From Gautieria morchelliformis (lineage: Eukaryota > Basidiomycota > Agaricomycetes > Gomphales > Gomphaceae): DNA of 64,000 nt. The position numbers were made by a program, and so were the translations under genes. The stretch lies in the NCBI GenBank assembly GCA_015179125.1, contig WHVA01000029.1, positions 186,001 to 250,000 of the forward strand. The letters run 5' to 3'. Positions 32,908 through 45,200 of the stretch are shown here, one piece after another (the first letter of the stretch is position 1; each line of letters opens with the position of its first letter). The notes beneath the pieces are model-generated. The model did not search any database. It saw only the letters and a program-made list of their open reading frames with translations, and had not been told where the DNA came from.

Positions 32908-35900
32908 TCACCCCCCCTCTAGCGTGCTGCGTCCTCGAAGCGCGGGACACAAGGGATTGAAATGCCAGCGAGCGGATTCGGTGTGGGGCACCTGGATGTG
33001 TCCTGTAGAACTCCCGGAGTTTGTCAGGAGCGGAAACATCTTGCTCCGGGACCCACGAATTCTCCTCGTACCCATACCCTTCCCATTTCACGAGGAATTG
33101 GAGTCGTCCTCGCACAAACCGGCTGTCCAGGATCCGTTCTACCACGTAGTGCTCTTCCCCATCTACAATTTCTGGCGGAGGTGGCGGATGAGCCTTCCGA
33201 CGTGGAATTGGGTCCTCAAGCATAGGGAGTAACTTCACCACGTTGAAGACGGGGTGGAGGCGGGACATGGACATCGGAAGTCGGAGGCGGTATGCATTCC
33301 GTCCAACCCTCCGCGTCACTGTGAAGGGCCCAAGGTAGCGGTGGGCAAGCTTCTGCGAAGGGCGTGTGGTGCGGATGTCACTTGCATCTAGGTACACCTT
33401 GTCTCCAACTTGGTACTCTGGGGCAGGAACCCGGCGTCGGTTGTAGTACCTTGCCATGTCATCCTTGGCCTTTGCAAGGGCCGACTTGGCTTCCGAAAGG
33501 GTGGAGTCCATGCGGTCTCGGAACTCATTGACCGTCTCGAGTCGGGAGTCAGCCTGGCGTGGTTCGAAGCCCATCCGCGGGTGTCGTCCGGAGTCAAGCA
33601 TGAAGGGAGTCTGTTGCGTGGCGGAATGGACATGGTTGTTGTATTGGAATTCCGCCAGCGGAAGTAACTCATCCCAGTCATCCTGCCTCTCATTGACAAA
33701 GAGGCGGAGATATTGCTCCAACTCCTGATTGACCCGTTCCGTCTGTCCGTCACCCTGCGGATGGTACGCTGTGGTGGTAGCCAGCTTATGCCGAGCAGGC
33801 GGTAGAGCTCCCGAGTCAGTTCCGCGACAAACTGCGGACCTCGGTCCGAAACGACTTGCTTCGGGAGCCCATGCAACTTCCAGACATGTGCAAGGAACAG
33901 GCGGGCCGCTCCGAGGGCTGTGATCGTCGTGTGCGTCGGAATGAAGTGGGACACCTTGCTCACCGAATCCACGACGTTCATGATCGCGTCGTAGCCATGA
34001 GACTCTGGGAGTTCAACGATGAAGTCGACACTGATGGTGTCCCAGCGGGATTCGGGAATCGGGAGCGGAACAAGTTCTCCGACGGGCGGACGTCGTTGCG
34101 CTTTGGTTCGGAGACAAAGGTCACACGTCTTCACGTACTGTCCGATGTAGCGGGACATCTGAGGCCACCAGTAATTCCGAGCCACTAACTCCAGCGTCTT
34201 CCACCTGCCAGCATGCCCAGCGACCCGTGTGTCATGGTGCTGGGACACGATGCGACGGCGGAGGTCCGCCCCACCCGGAACATAGACCTTGCCTCTGAAG
34301 TGGAGCAGTCCATCATGTTCCGACCATTCCGCTGCCCGTACAGACCGTGAGTGCCCCTTCCGGAGTTCCTCCACTGCCTTCACCACCGACTCCTCCTTCT
34401 CTCCATTCCGGTACTGCCTCCGGATATCCCGGAGCATTTCCGCTTCCGCCCCAACTGCAGTTACTCCTTCTAGGGCACGGATTGCAAAGAGACTTGGGCG
34501 GAGCAGTGTCATATCCGCGTTGTCTCCACTTCCGCTTCCGTGATCCGCGCGGCGGGATAGGGCATCGGGCTTGCCCATGGTGCGGCCGGGGCGGTGGTGG
34601 AGCATGAAGTCAAACCGGGACAGGTGTAGGGACCACCGTGCTTGTCGTCGGTTCAGCTTCTTAGCCATGCGGAAATACTCGAGGTTCTTGTGGTCTGTCC
34701 AGATCTCAAAAGGGCATAGAGCACCCTCGAGGAAGTGTCGCCACTCCTCCAGCGCTCGGATGATTGCCAGCATCTCCTTGTCATGGATCTCATAGTTCCG
34801 CTCGACCGGACTAAGGCTCTTAGAGAAGAAGGCAATCGGATGCCACCCCCCACCATCTTCCGATGACTGCTGTGACAAGACCGCTCCGGTAGCTGCGTCG
34901 GAAGAATCCGCCTCGACTCGATAAGGGCGAGAGTCGTCGGGAAAGATCAGGACCGGGGCGGAAGTGATCAGCTCCTTGAGTTTGTCAAAGGAAGTCTGTT
35001 CCGGCTCTCCCCACCGCCATCCAACCTCCTTCTTGGTGAGGTCGAAGAGGGCACGGGCGTGGCAGGAGAAGTCCTTGATGAACCGCCGGTAGAAATTGAC
35101 AAACCCAATGAAGGACTGGACCTCCTTCTTGTTTCGCGGCACGGGCCAATCCGATACACCGGAAACTTTGACTGGGTCCATTTCCACCTTTCCTTCCGAC
35201 ACAATCACCCCAAGATACTCTATCCGCGTCCGCTCAAATTCGCACTTTTCCGGCTTGAGACACAGGTTGTACTCCCGGAGCCGTTCCAGCACTCTCCGCA
35301 CGACTTCCCGATGTTCGGACATTGTTTTCGTGAAAATGAGGATGTCATCGAGGTAGACGCAGACAACCCCTTCTGCTATCATGTCACGGAAAATGTCATT
35401 CATCATCGTCTGGAATGTGGCGGGACTGTTGGTGAGGCCAAAGAACATGACCTGTGGCTCAAAGAGTCCTCGATTGGTGCGGAATGCGGCCTTCCACTCG
35501 TCTCCCTCCCGGATCCGGACATTGTTGAAGCCCCAGCGGACATCCAGCTTAGTGAAGTACCTCGCCCCGCGGAGTTGTGTGATCAGTTCGGAAATGAGTG
35601 GAATGGGGTACCGGTTCTTGATCGTGATCGCATTCAAGGCCCGGTAGTCCTGCACAAGTCTGAGCGAGCCATCCTTCTTCTTGATGAAGAACACCGGAGA
35701 TGCCATGGGTGACTTGGAGGGGCGGATCCTCCCTGTACGGAGGTTTTCCGCAAGGAACGCATCGAGCTCTACCTGCTCCTTGGGTGACAGCGGGTAGACC
35801 TTGCAGTTGGTGGGCTTTGACCCAGGCTCCAACTCGATGGCGTGGTCCCACAGCTTCCGTGGAGGCAGGGTATCAAACGACTCCTTGGAAAAGACGTCCT

Positions 35901-36820
35901 CGAACTCTCGCAGGTACTCCGGAATTTCCGCCTCTACTCTATCATGCCTCTTGGAGGCTTCAGCAAGGCGTTGCGAAATATTTCCGGTGGCGCGGATGTG
36001 TTCCGCTTCCGGCGGAAGGTTTACGTACAGCAAGCGCTCCCCTTCCGCCAGAATGTCTTCCGGGCTGAGTCGGATGACGTTGGAATCGGAATCGGAATTG
36101 GAAGTGGGATCCGGTTCAAATTCCGCTTCCGAGTCTTCTTCTGCAAGCAGTGGATGGGGGCCAGAACGACATGTCTGTATGAGCTGTTCGGTCTTCCGCT
36201 GCTCCTGGCGCTCCTTCCGCATTCCGACCTGCACATGTGACACTTGGCTGGACATCGACTCATCAGTACCTTCCGAGTCTGCCAATTGATCGCCGGGTTG
36301 TGCTCCTGAAGCCAGGTAAACCCGAGGATGATGTCCTGCTTCCCCAGGCTGGTGACTGCAAAGGAAGTGCATGCTGAGTGCCCATCGTAGCGGAGAATTG
36401 TGTCTACTATCTCCGTGATGGACCCTGCCTCATTGGGGCTTCCATCCACATTGAACACCGGGATTGCACGTTGCAACTTCCGCGTGGTCAGTCGGTTCCG
36501 TTCCACATAGTCCCGGTCCATAAACTGACCAGTGGCCCCGCAATCGACAAGGGCGGGTCCGGATTTGACTTCCGCCGTATCTGTCGTCTGGATCTCCACC
36601 TTAATGACTAGTGATTGGGGCCAGGGGTGGCAGCAACAACATAGCGCTTCGGAAGGCGTCTCTCCCAAGGGCGGATGCGGGATGGATGGGGTGTCAGATT
36701 TGGTTTTTGTGTGACTTTATCCGGTGGGTCTGTACGAAGTGAGGGGAGTGGGGGCTTTTCATTCTCTACTTCAAGACAGGCAAACCGGTTATGTACAGGC
36801 AGCAGGGGCACACATCTCAC
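32687..36820 (-). pseudogene. gypsy-2 Pol, three frame breaks
   Basis: The domain order matches gypsy-1, and the entire RT is present (YLDDILIF, GFVNFYRRFIKDFS). Compared with gypsy-1 it lacks one base at three places: in CCCCAA|TCAC (about 36611, after PGP), in GGAA|TGCGG (about 36224, before RKERQEQ) and in CATAA|GCTGG (about 33790, before the integrase catalytic Glu segment). From there to the 3' LTR the integrase end, chromodomain (YVVERILDSRFVRGRLQFLV) and LTR-encoded tail are open (32687-33721). All three are single-base losses, so either the copy was mobilised by proteins from an intact relative or some are sequencing errors. Confidence 0.92.
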
Positions 36821-37992
36821 CCGCTGCGTGTCACAATATCCGATGCATCTTCCGCTTCTGGTAGACCATGTTCCGCATTTTCGGAAAGCTCTTCCGCAGT
36901 GGGCACTCCGCTTATGTCTGCAAGCGCGAGGAACTCTGGAAGGAGCTCGAGTTTCTCCTCTGTGGTCATAAGCCGGATATCAAAGGCTTGGGGGCACTCG
37001 CGAGCGTAGTGGCCTGGTTGTCGGCAGCGGAAGCAGGTGATAGTTCCGTGGCCTTTTCCGCGCATGCGGTCAACATCCATCGGGGCAGGGCCACTCTTCG
37101 AGGGAGGAGGGCTATGGTTCCTAATAGGAGCAGGCGGAGCAAGCATCGGAAATAATTTCCGTGTGGGAATGAATGCGCTTCCGGGTTTTGGCACAGGTTG
37201 AGTAGGACGAGCGGAACTGCGTGTCGTGTTCCGACTCGTCTCCACGAAGGCCTCATTTGCCTCCCTGTTCCGAGAAACCTTCTGCGCAGCTTGGTACCAC
37301 CCTTCCGGGTCATCAAAATCCGGAGCTCCATCCCCAAGCAGCGCAACTTGGTTCTGGAGCGTCGGATCAAGTCCTCGTCGGAATTTGATGACGATCGTCT
37401 TGTCGTCGTCATATTCCGCAAGGTCGATGAGCTCCTGGAAGCGATCGATGTAGTCATCGACCGGATCTTTGGCCTGGTACCAGCTCGTCCCCTCGAGCTT
37501 TGTAAGGGCTGTGAGCTGCTCGTTTTTCGGGCAGAACTGGTCGGAAAATGTTTTCTCGAAGGCGTCCCAGTCCCGGAAGTAGTTCCCCTTGCCCTTTGCT
37601 TCATGTCGGATCACCTTGTTTGCAAAACGGGCTGCGCGGTCCGATTTGAAAAAGGACAACGTCCAGTGAATCCGAGCCTGGTCGTTCGGAAAGAGGTCTC
37701 CGACAATTGCGAAGTAGATGCTGCATGTGTTGAAGAATGCGCGTCCCTTCTCCCGATCTCCGTCAAAGTCCGCCGGAGTTGCGGGTTTGACCTTTGCTAA
37801 CTTCGCGGACATCCTCTTTTCCGCTAGTTCCGCTTTTCCGAAATCCGGATCATCCAGCATTTCATTTCCACCACCTTGTGGAATATCTAACTTAGCCAAA
37901 ATCGCTTGTTAGGCTGTTTCAATCACGTCGGTCTTCATCCGGTTCCGCGTCAATTCCTCCTCCATATTCCGAAGACGATCATCCGGATCCAT
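36817..37992 (-). pseudogene. gypsy-2 Gag, one stop codon
   Basis: It starts at the ATG of the MDPDD sequence (37990-37992 complement). A TAA at 37909-37911 (complement) replaces the Leu codon TTA of gypsy-1. Otherwise it is open for 360 codons: the Gag core (FFNTCSIYFAIVGDLFP), a proline-rich linker, and an intact zinc knuckle CFRCRQPGHYAREC. An acidic C-terminus then ends DIVTRSG. It is the best Gag in the window. Confidence 0.92.
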
Positions 37993-38179
37993 GTCGGAAG
38001 GAGAAATATGGGTCGGGATTTCCGAGGTTGGGAGCTCGACGTAAGAAGAGGGGCTGTCATATGCTGTGTGTGCGGAAGAGGTTGCGATCTCCGAGTCGCT
38101 GTCTCCGATTCCAAACGCACCTATGGCGAATGCAACGCACAGTACGACCGCCGGTCCTCTAGGGGAGAGACTTTTCTGC

Positions 38180-38659
38180 TGTCAGGGCAACCCTGGCTAG
38201 TCGTGGAGATCACACTACCACACAACTGACAAGGGGAAATCCAAAGTATGTATAAATGAACAGAGCATACAAGAGAGGGGGTTCTCACCTGACAAGGGGA
38301 AATCCAAAGAGAAAAGTCTAAGGACCCCCAATGTCAGCGAGCCCGTATTATACTACGCTGCGCAGCCAGGGACAACGCTTGGCACCCGCCATCAACCCTG
38401 CATCCCCCTGACCCTTGATCGACCCTTGATGCCACCTATTATGCGAGTCGCTTGATTTCCGAGACTGTTCCGGGGCGGAAGTCGGAAATTGGAGTGGAAC
38501 TGGCAAGGCGAACGGAACTGGTGGAAGTTCTCCCAGAAGCGGAATCGTTCCCGAAAGCGGATGCGGAGATGGAATCGGAACCGGAAGCGGAGTCGGAAAT
38601 GGAGTCGGAACTGGGTGTGGTGTCGGAACTGGAAATGGAAAACAGGGTGTCCCCTGACA
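38180..38659 (-). repeat. gypsy-2 5' LTR with promoter and primer site
   Basis: 480 bp. The predicted transcript start is at 38319 (AGACTTTTCT on the minus strand). The complementary primer site is 38168-38177, 2 nt beyond the LTR, as in gypsy-1. Confidence 0.95.
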
Positions 38660-41246
38660 GAAGGCCGCATTCCGCACCAACCGAGGACTCTTTGAGCCAC
38701 AGGTCATGTTCTTTGGCCTCACCAACAGTCCTGCCACGTTCCAGACGATGATGAATGACATTTTCCGTGACATGATAGCAGAAGGGGTTGTCTGCGTCTA
38801 CCTCGATGACATCCTTATCTTCACAAAAACAATGTCCGAGCATCGGGAAGTCGTGCGGAGAGTGCTGGAACGGCTCCGGGAGTACGGCCTGTGTCTCAAG
38901 CCGGAAAAGTGCGAATTTGAGCGGACGCGGATAGAGTATCTCGGGGTGATTGTGTCGGAAGGAAAGGTGGAAATGGACCCAGTCAAAGTTTCCGGTGTGT
39001 CGGATTGGCCCGTGCCGCGGAACAAGAAGGAGGTCCAGTCCTTCATTGGGTTTGTCAATTTCTACCGGCGGTTCATCAAGGACTTCTCTGGCCACGCCCA
39101 TGCCCTCTTCGACCTCACCAAGAAGGAGGTTGGATGGCGGTGGGGAGAGCCAGAACAGGCCTCCTTTGAGAAACTCAAGGAGCTGATCACTTCTGCCCCG
39201 GTCCTGATCTTTCCCGACGACTCTCGCCCTTATCGAGTCGAGGCGGATTATTCCCACACAGCTACCGGGGCGGTCTTGTCACAACAGTCATCGGAAGATG
39301 GTGGGGGGTGGCATCCGATTGCCTTCTTCTCTAAGAGCCTTAGTCCGGTCGAGCGGAACTATGAGATCCATGACAAGGAGATGCTGGCAATCATCCGAGC
39401 GCTGGAGGAGTGGCGACACTTCCTCGAGGGTGCTCTATGCCCATTTGAGATCTGGACAGACCACAAGAACCTCAAGTATTTCCGCACGTCTAAGAAGTTG
39501 AACAGACGACAAGCACGGTGGTCCCTACACCTGTCCCGGTTCGACTTCATGCTCCACCACCGCCCCGGCCGCACCATGGGCAAGCCCGATGCCCTGTCCC
39601 ACCGTGCGGATCATGGAAGCGGAAGTGGAGACAACGCGGATATGACACTGCTCCGCCCAAGTCTCTTTGCAATCCGTGCCCTAGAAGGAGTGACTGCAGT
39701 TGGGGCGGAAGCGGAAATGCTCTGGGATATCCGGAGGCAGTACCGGAATGGAGAGAAGGAGGAGTCGGTGGTGAAGGCAGTGGAGGAACTTCGGAAAGGG
39801 CACTCACGGTCGGTATGGGCAGCGGAATGGTCGGAACGTGATGGACTGCTCCACTTCAGAGGCAAGGTCTACGTTCCAGGTGGGGCGGACCTCCGCCGCC
39901 GCATCGTGTCCCAGCACCATGACACACGGGTCGCTGGCCATGCTGGCAGGTGGAAGACGCTGGAGTTAGTGGCTCGGAATTACTGGTGGCCTCAGATGTC
40001 ACGCTACATTGGACAGTACGTGAAGACATGTGACCTTTGTCTCCGAACCAAAGTACAACGACATCCGCCGTCGGAGAACTTGTTCCGCTCCCGATTCCCG
40101 AATCCCGCTGGGACACCATCAGTGTCGACTTCATCGTTGAACTCCCAGAGTCTCATGGCTACGATGCGATCATGAACGTCGTGGATTCGGTAAGCAAGGT
40201 GTCCCACTTCATTCCGACGCACACGACGATCACAGCCCTCGGAGCGGCCTGCCTGTTCCTTGCACATGTCTGGAAGTTGCATGGGCTCCTGAAGCAAGTT
40301 GTTTCCGATCGAGGTCTGCAGTTTGTCACGGAACTGACTCGGGAGCTCTACCGCCTGCTCGGCATAAAGCTGGCTACCACCACGGCATACCATCCGCAGG
40401 GTGACGGACAGACGGAACGGGTCAATCAGGAGTTGGAGCAATATCTCCGCCTCTTTGTCAACGAGAGGCAGGATGACTGGGATGAGTTACTTCCGCTGGC
40501 GGAATTCCAATACAACAACCATGTCCATTCCGCCACGCAACAGACTCCCTTCATGCTTGACTCCGGACGACACCCGCGGATGGGCTTCGAACCACGCCAG
40601 GCTGACTCCCGACTCGAGACGGTCAATGAGTTCCGAGACCGCATGGACTCCACCCTTTCGGAAGCCAAGTCGGCCCTTGCAAAGGCCAAGGATGACATGG
40701 CAAGGTACTACAACCGACGCCGGGTTCCTGCCCCAGAGTACCAAGTTGGAGACAAGGTGTACCTAGATGCAAGTGACATCCGCACCACACGCCCTTCGCA
40801 GAAGCTTGCCCACCGCTACCTTGGGCCCTTCACAGTGACGCGGAGGGTTGGACGGAATGCATACCGCCTCCGACTTCCGATGTCCATGTCCCGCCTCCAC
40901 CCTGTCTTCAACGTGGTGAAGTTACTCCCTATGCTTGAGGACCCAATTCCAGGTCGGAAGGCTCGTCCACCACCTCCGCCGGAAATTGTAGATGGGGAAG
41001 AGCATTATGTGGTGGAACGGATCCTGGACAGCCGGTTTGTGCGAGGACGACTCCAATTCCTCGTGAAATGGGAAGGGTATGGGTACGAGGAGAATTCGTG
41101 GGTCCCGGAGCAAGATGTTTCCGCTCCAGACAAACTCCATGAGTTCTATAGGACACACCCCAGTGCCCCTCGCCGAATCCGCTCGCTGGCATTTCAATCC
41201 CTCGTGTCCCGTGCTTCGAGGACGCAGCACGCTAGAGGGGGGGTGA

Positions 41247-41727
41247 TGTCAGGGGACACCCTGTTTTCCATTTCCAGTTCCGACACCACACCCAGTTCCG
41301 ACTCCATTTCCGACTCCGCTTCCGGTTCTGATTCCATCTCCGCCTCCGCTTTCGGAAATGATTCCGCTTCTGGGAGAACTTCCACTAGTTCTGTTCACCT
41401 TGCCAGTTCCACTCCAATTTCCGAGTTCCACTCTTGGAACAGTGTCGGAATTCAAGCGACTCGCGTAATAGGTGGCATCAAGGGTCGATCAAGGGCCAGG
41501 GAGATGCAGGGTTGATGGCGGGTGCCAAGTGTTGTCCCTGGCTGCGCAGCATAGTATAATACGGGCTCACTGACATTGGGGGTCCTTAGACTTTTCTCTT
41601 TGGATTTCCCCTTGTCAGGTGAGAATCCCCCCTCTTGTATGCTCTGTCCATTTATACAGACTTTGGATTTCCCCTTGTCAGTTGTGTGGTAGTGTGATCT
41701 CCACAACTAGCCAGGGTTGCCCTTACA
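41247..41727 (+). repeat. gypsy-1 3' LTR
   Basis: 481 bp, preceded by the polypurine tract AGAGGGGGGG. It encodes the last 89 codons of the Pol frame. It differs from the 5' LTR at about ten sites, several of them C/T. Confidence 0.95.
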
Positions 41728-42025
41728 GTGTGGCCATGGCGTGGCTTTGGCTTAGCGCCGAGCCATGCTTACCAAAGCCAGCTATTATAATTATAGCTCT
41801 AAGCCAAGCCGAGGAACCACAGCTTGGCTTGGTTAAAAGCCGGCTTTTAGCCGGAAGCTGAATATAGCTAAGGGGAGATACCGGATTATTAATACAGTAT
41901 TTATTGATGTTCTAAACCTTCAGTATACATGATAGTCTCTCTCATGTTCTATGGTATCAGTATGGTGGTTTGGCTAGAGCACCATATCTGTACCAATTAT
42001 TGAACTAATATTAGTAATATAACCT
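41728..42025. other. Left sub-terminal region of the hAT element
   Basis: It is rich in GGCTTGG/GCTTAGC/AAGCC words (for example TGGCTTTGGCTTAGC and AGCTTGGCTTGG), which are typical transposase-binding sub-terminal repeats of hAT elements. It becomes AT-rich after about 41860 and is interrupted at 42025 by copia-2. No coding sequence. Confidence 0.7.
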
Positions 42026-42273
42026 TATAGGTCAAAGACGCTCACAGTTAATAAGATATGTAGTTCTTGATTCGATGTTCTCCAGCGACGCAAGTCCCTG
42101 GCTTAAATACATGGATAGCTAGTCTAAATATAATTGTAACCTTTGTCTTGAGAGAACAATAATTCCCCTTGTCCTCGTACTGCGCTCCTTATATTCCCTA
42201 CTCCTTTCACTACTCGTACCTTGTACGCGTCATCAGCTTATATCAGTTTGCCGAAGTGCCGGTTTATTCAACA
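42026..42273 (-). repeat. copia-2 3' LTR
   Basis: 248 bp, about 95% identical by eye to 47323-47571. It includes AACAATAATTCCCCTTGTCC and the GCCGAAGTGCCGGTTTATTC end. Confidence 0.92.
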
Positions 42274-45200
42274 CTCCCCCTCACTTTGGTGAAACCCAAT
42301 TTCCTCCTTAAGTATCTGTGCTGACTTACTTCCAAGCCTTTTGTCATTAAATCCGCCAGGTTTTCCTTCGACATAACATAAGTGAGTGATGCCTCGTTAG
42401 AGGCCACCTTTTCGTGGATATAGTGGTAAGCAACGTTTATATGCTTCGTCCTCACGTGGTATGTGGCGTCATGGGAAAGTGTGATGGCACTGAGGTTATT
42501 GCCAATAATTGCACTGAATGGATGTTGGATCGGCTTGGTTAATCCCAAGTTCCTGGATGGCGTGGCGAAGCCAAATCAATTCTTTAGCGCCTTCAGTGAG
42601 TGCAATATATTCTGCTTCGGTTGTTGAGAGTGAGACTGTCCTCTGTTTTTTTTGAGCTCCACGCGATGGCCCCCTGTCCGAGCATTGCCACGTATCCCCC
42701 GATAGATAACGTGTCTGATCGGTTCACATAGTCAGCATCTACAAATAATTGTGGATTGATACTGTTTTCCCATCTAAAAATAATTCCACCGTCTCGTGTG
42801 CCTTTAAGATAATGGAGCACGTGCTTGATCGTGGTCCAGTGTACCGGGCCATATGAATTGGTGAATTGACTGAGGTGTTGGACTGTAAATGCTATATCTG
42901 GCTGGGTGCCAACAGCGGCATACATCAGCGAACTGACTGCTTCAGGGTAAGGAGCGTCGATTTCAGGTATCTTGCCATGTTCCAGGGGAACATTGACTTT
43001 GACCGATGTATTTAATAGGGTCGAAACTGGGTTGGCGTCTTGCATTCGGAAGCGTGTGAGCATGGTGTCGATATACACGCCTTGTGAAATCTTTAAGGTT
43101 CCCTTGAGTCGGTTTCTCTCCACTCTTATCCCCAAAATCCTTTTCATGTCACCTAGATCTGTCATTGTGAACTTTCCATTGAGCTCCCCCTTAACCCTGA
43201 TCATCCCTGCAACCGTGTTTGTGAAGAGTCCCAGATCGTCAACATATACTGAGATTACTTCGATGTTGGGTCCGGATGTTGGGTGCATTTATGCTCCTGC
43301 ACCAAAATCAAGCATAATATATTCGATTTATTGTATGGTGTTCCAATATCTTCTCACATTGTTCTTGTACCATGTATCCACTTCTCTGATTATTTTCTAA
43401 ATTTTCCAGTCACTCCCTACCTCTCCATTTCATTTTGTTAGCTCTATTTTCACAAGCGGCTGCACCCAGCGGAGTTTGAAATGACTTCGCGACGCGCGAG
43501 CTCTTGGGCGCTAAAGGGCCGGGTGCATGTATATGCTTTCTGAGACAAGATAGTGCTCCTCTCTCAGTGACAATAAATTCACTGAGAGAGGCGAGTAGTA
43601 TTCTTTATATTTTCATAGCATGCTGACTGAAAATCATGTAGTGAATTTGATTCTAGGTATTGTATTAATATAGCAGTGACAATAAATTCACTGAGAGAGT
43701 GAATTTGATTCTAGCTTTCTAAGAGCTCTACCGAACCTTCTGTTAGCAACTAGGGGCCATGGCAGGGAAGATTCGGTAGAGTTCTTAGAAAGCTAGAATC
43801 AAATACACTCTCTCAGTGAATTTATTGTCACTGATATATTAATACAGTACCTAGAATCAAATACACTACATGATTTTCAGTCAACATGCTATGTAAATAT
43901 GAAAGATACTACTCGCCTCTCTCAGTGAATTTATTGTCACTGAGAGAGGAGTACAATCCTGTCTCAGAAGGCATATACGTGCACCCGGCCCTTTAGCGCT
44001 CAAGAGCTCGCGCGTCGAAGTCATTTAAAACTCCGCTGGGTGCAGCCGCCTGTGAAAATAGAAATAACAAAGTGGAATGGAGAGATAGGGAGTGACTGGA
44101 AAATTTCGAAAATAATCAGAGAAATGAATGCATGGTACAAGAACAATATGAGAAAAGATTGAAACACCATACAATAAATCGAATACATTATGCTTGATTT
44201 TGGTGCAGGAGCATAAATGCACCCAACACCTTCCCTGCCATAACCCCGAGTTGCTAACACCGGACTTCCTAATATCTATGCATTCATCAGCCATGCTTTG
44301 GGTGTATCTGAGGCCGATCAACATGTTGCGGAGCCGTTGGTGCTAAGCCTGTCCTGCCTGTTTGAGCCCATAGATAGCATGCTTTAGCTTTAGTACACGC
44401 CCTGATCCATTGTTGAATCCATCCGGTTGCTTCATGTAGATTTCCTCTTCTAGTTCTGAATTGAGATATGCCCCTTTTACGTCAATCATTTTGATTTCCC
44501 AGTCGAGACCATTCGCGATTGCTAATAATAGATGTAGTGAGTCAAATTTGACAACGGGAGAGGTTATCTCGTAGTAATCCATTCCTGGTCGTTGCGTGAA
44601 TCCTTGGGCTACCACTTGTGCTTTTCCTCTCTCAAATTCTCCATCCGGCTTTGTCTTTGCTGCATATACCCACCGGCACCCAATGATGTTGCGGTTCGGT
44701 GGTAGCTGCACCAGTTCCCAGGTTCCAATCTCCTGATGTTGTTCTCGGTCTCCATCGCCTTTTTCCAAATCGGTGAATCTGGTTGATTGATAGCCTCGGC
44801 ATAACTGTTAGGTTCTGAGACTTCATTGCTGATGTATACATGATCTGGATCGTTGAGTTGCTGGTAGTCCGGTCTGTTGGTGATCCGCCTGCTCTTCCTG
44901 GTGCCTGAGGTTGGTTGCTGGATCTCATTTGCCGCTGACGCCGTTGCCTTAGATGTGTGTGGGGTTATCGCTTCCGCCTCTTCATCTGTCTCTGCATCTG
45001 TTCTTTCATTCACTTCCACTCCCCCTGGCTGTTCCTCGCATGCTCCCATCTCCCCCTCGAGCACAGGCACCTCATCGTCGTTCGGGATAGGATAGAGTTT
45101 AGTGTCATTCTCATCAAATGCGATGTTCCTAGATATCTGGATGTGCCTCGAGTGTTTATTATAGTATTTCCAAGCTTTGGCATGCTCAGCTATGCCAACA

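Larger units (their letters stand above)
32428..38659 (-). mobile_element. Ty3/gypsy chromovirus, inner copy (gypsy-2)
   Basis: A complete 6232-bp element of the same family as gypsy-1, in opposite orientation, with TSD GAAGG (32423-32427 and 38660-38664). Its two LTRs (480 bp) differ at one position that I could find, so it is young. It was inserted into the RT of its own relative. Confidence 0.96.
31083..41515 (+). pseudogene. gypsy-1 Pol, split by gypsy-2 and frameshifted
   Basis: Part 1 (31083-32427) holds the aspartic protease (ALVDCGATGQFMDRDYV) and the first half of RT (LRLVQDYRALNAITIKNRYP). Part 2 resumes at 38665 with AAFRTN and has YLDDILIF, RNase H ([18 protein letters not shown]), the integrase zinc domain (HHDTRVAGH...CDLC) and the catalytic D, D, E segments (SVDFIVELP, VVSDRG, GDGQTERVNQELEQ). 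It ends in a chromodomain (YVVERILDSRFVRGRLQFLV...WEGYGYEENSW). A 1-nt loss at about 40066 shifts frame between the zinc domain and catalytic core. The frame then runs through the polypurine tract (41234-41243) and 269 nt into the 3' LTR before stopping. Confidence 0.93.
29244..41727 (+). mobile_element. Ty3/gypsy chromovirus, outer copy (gypsy-1)
   Basis: It has LTRs of 481 bp each and a perfect TSD GTGTG (29239-29243 and 41728-41732). Removing the inner element gives 6.25 kb. The order Gag, protease, RT, RNase H, integrase, chromodomain identifies a chromovirus. It is inserted within the first seven bases of the hAT left inverted repeat. Its RT is split after EGDEWK by gypsy-2. LTRs differ at about ten positions by eye, so it is older than gypsy-2. 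Confidence 0.95.

Noticed and set aside
29230..41740. Head-to-head gypsy copies as an assembly duplication
   Set aside because: Both junctions carry an exact 5-bp TSD and the copies differ in LTR ends and lesions, as expected for real, independent insertions.
43530..43980. Rho-independent terminators from the CTCTCTCAGTGA hairpins
   Set aside because: The host is eukaryotic and the hairpins are parts of the inverted arms of the foldback element.
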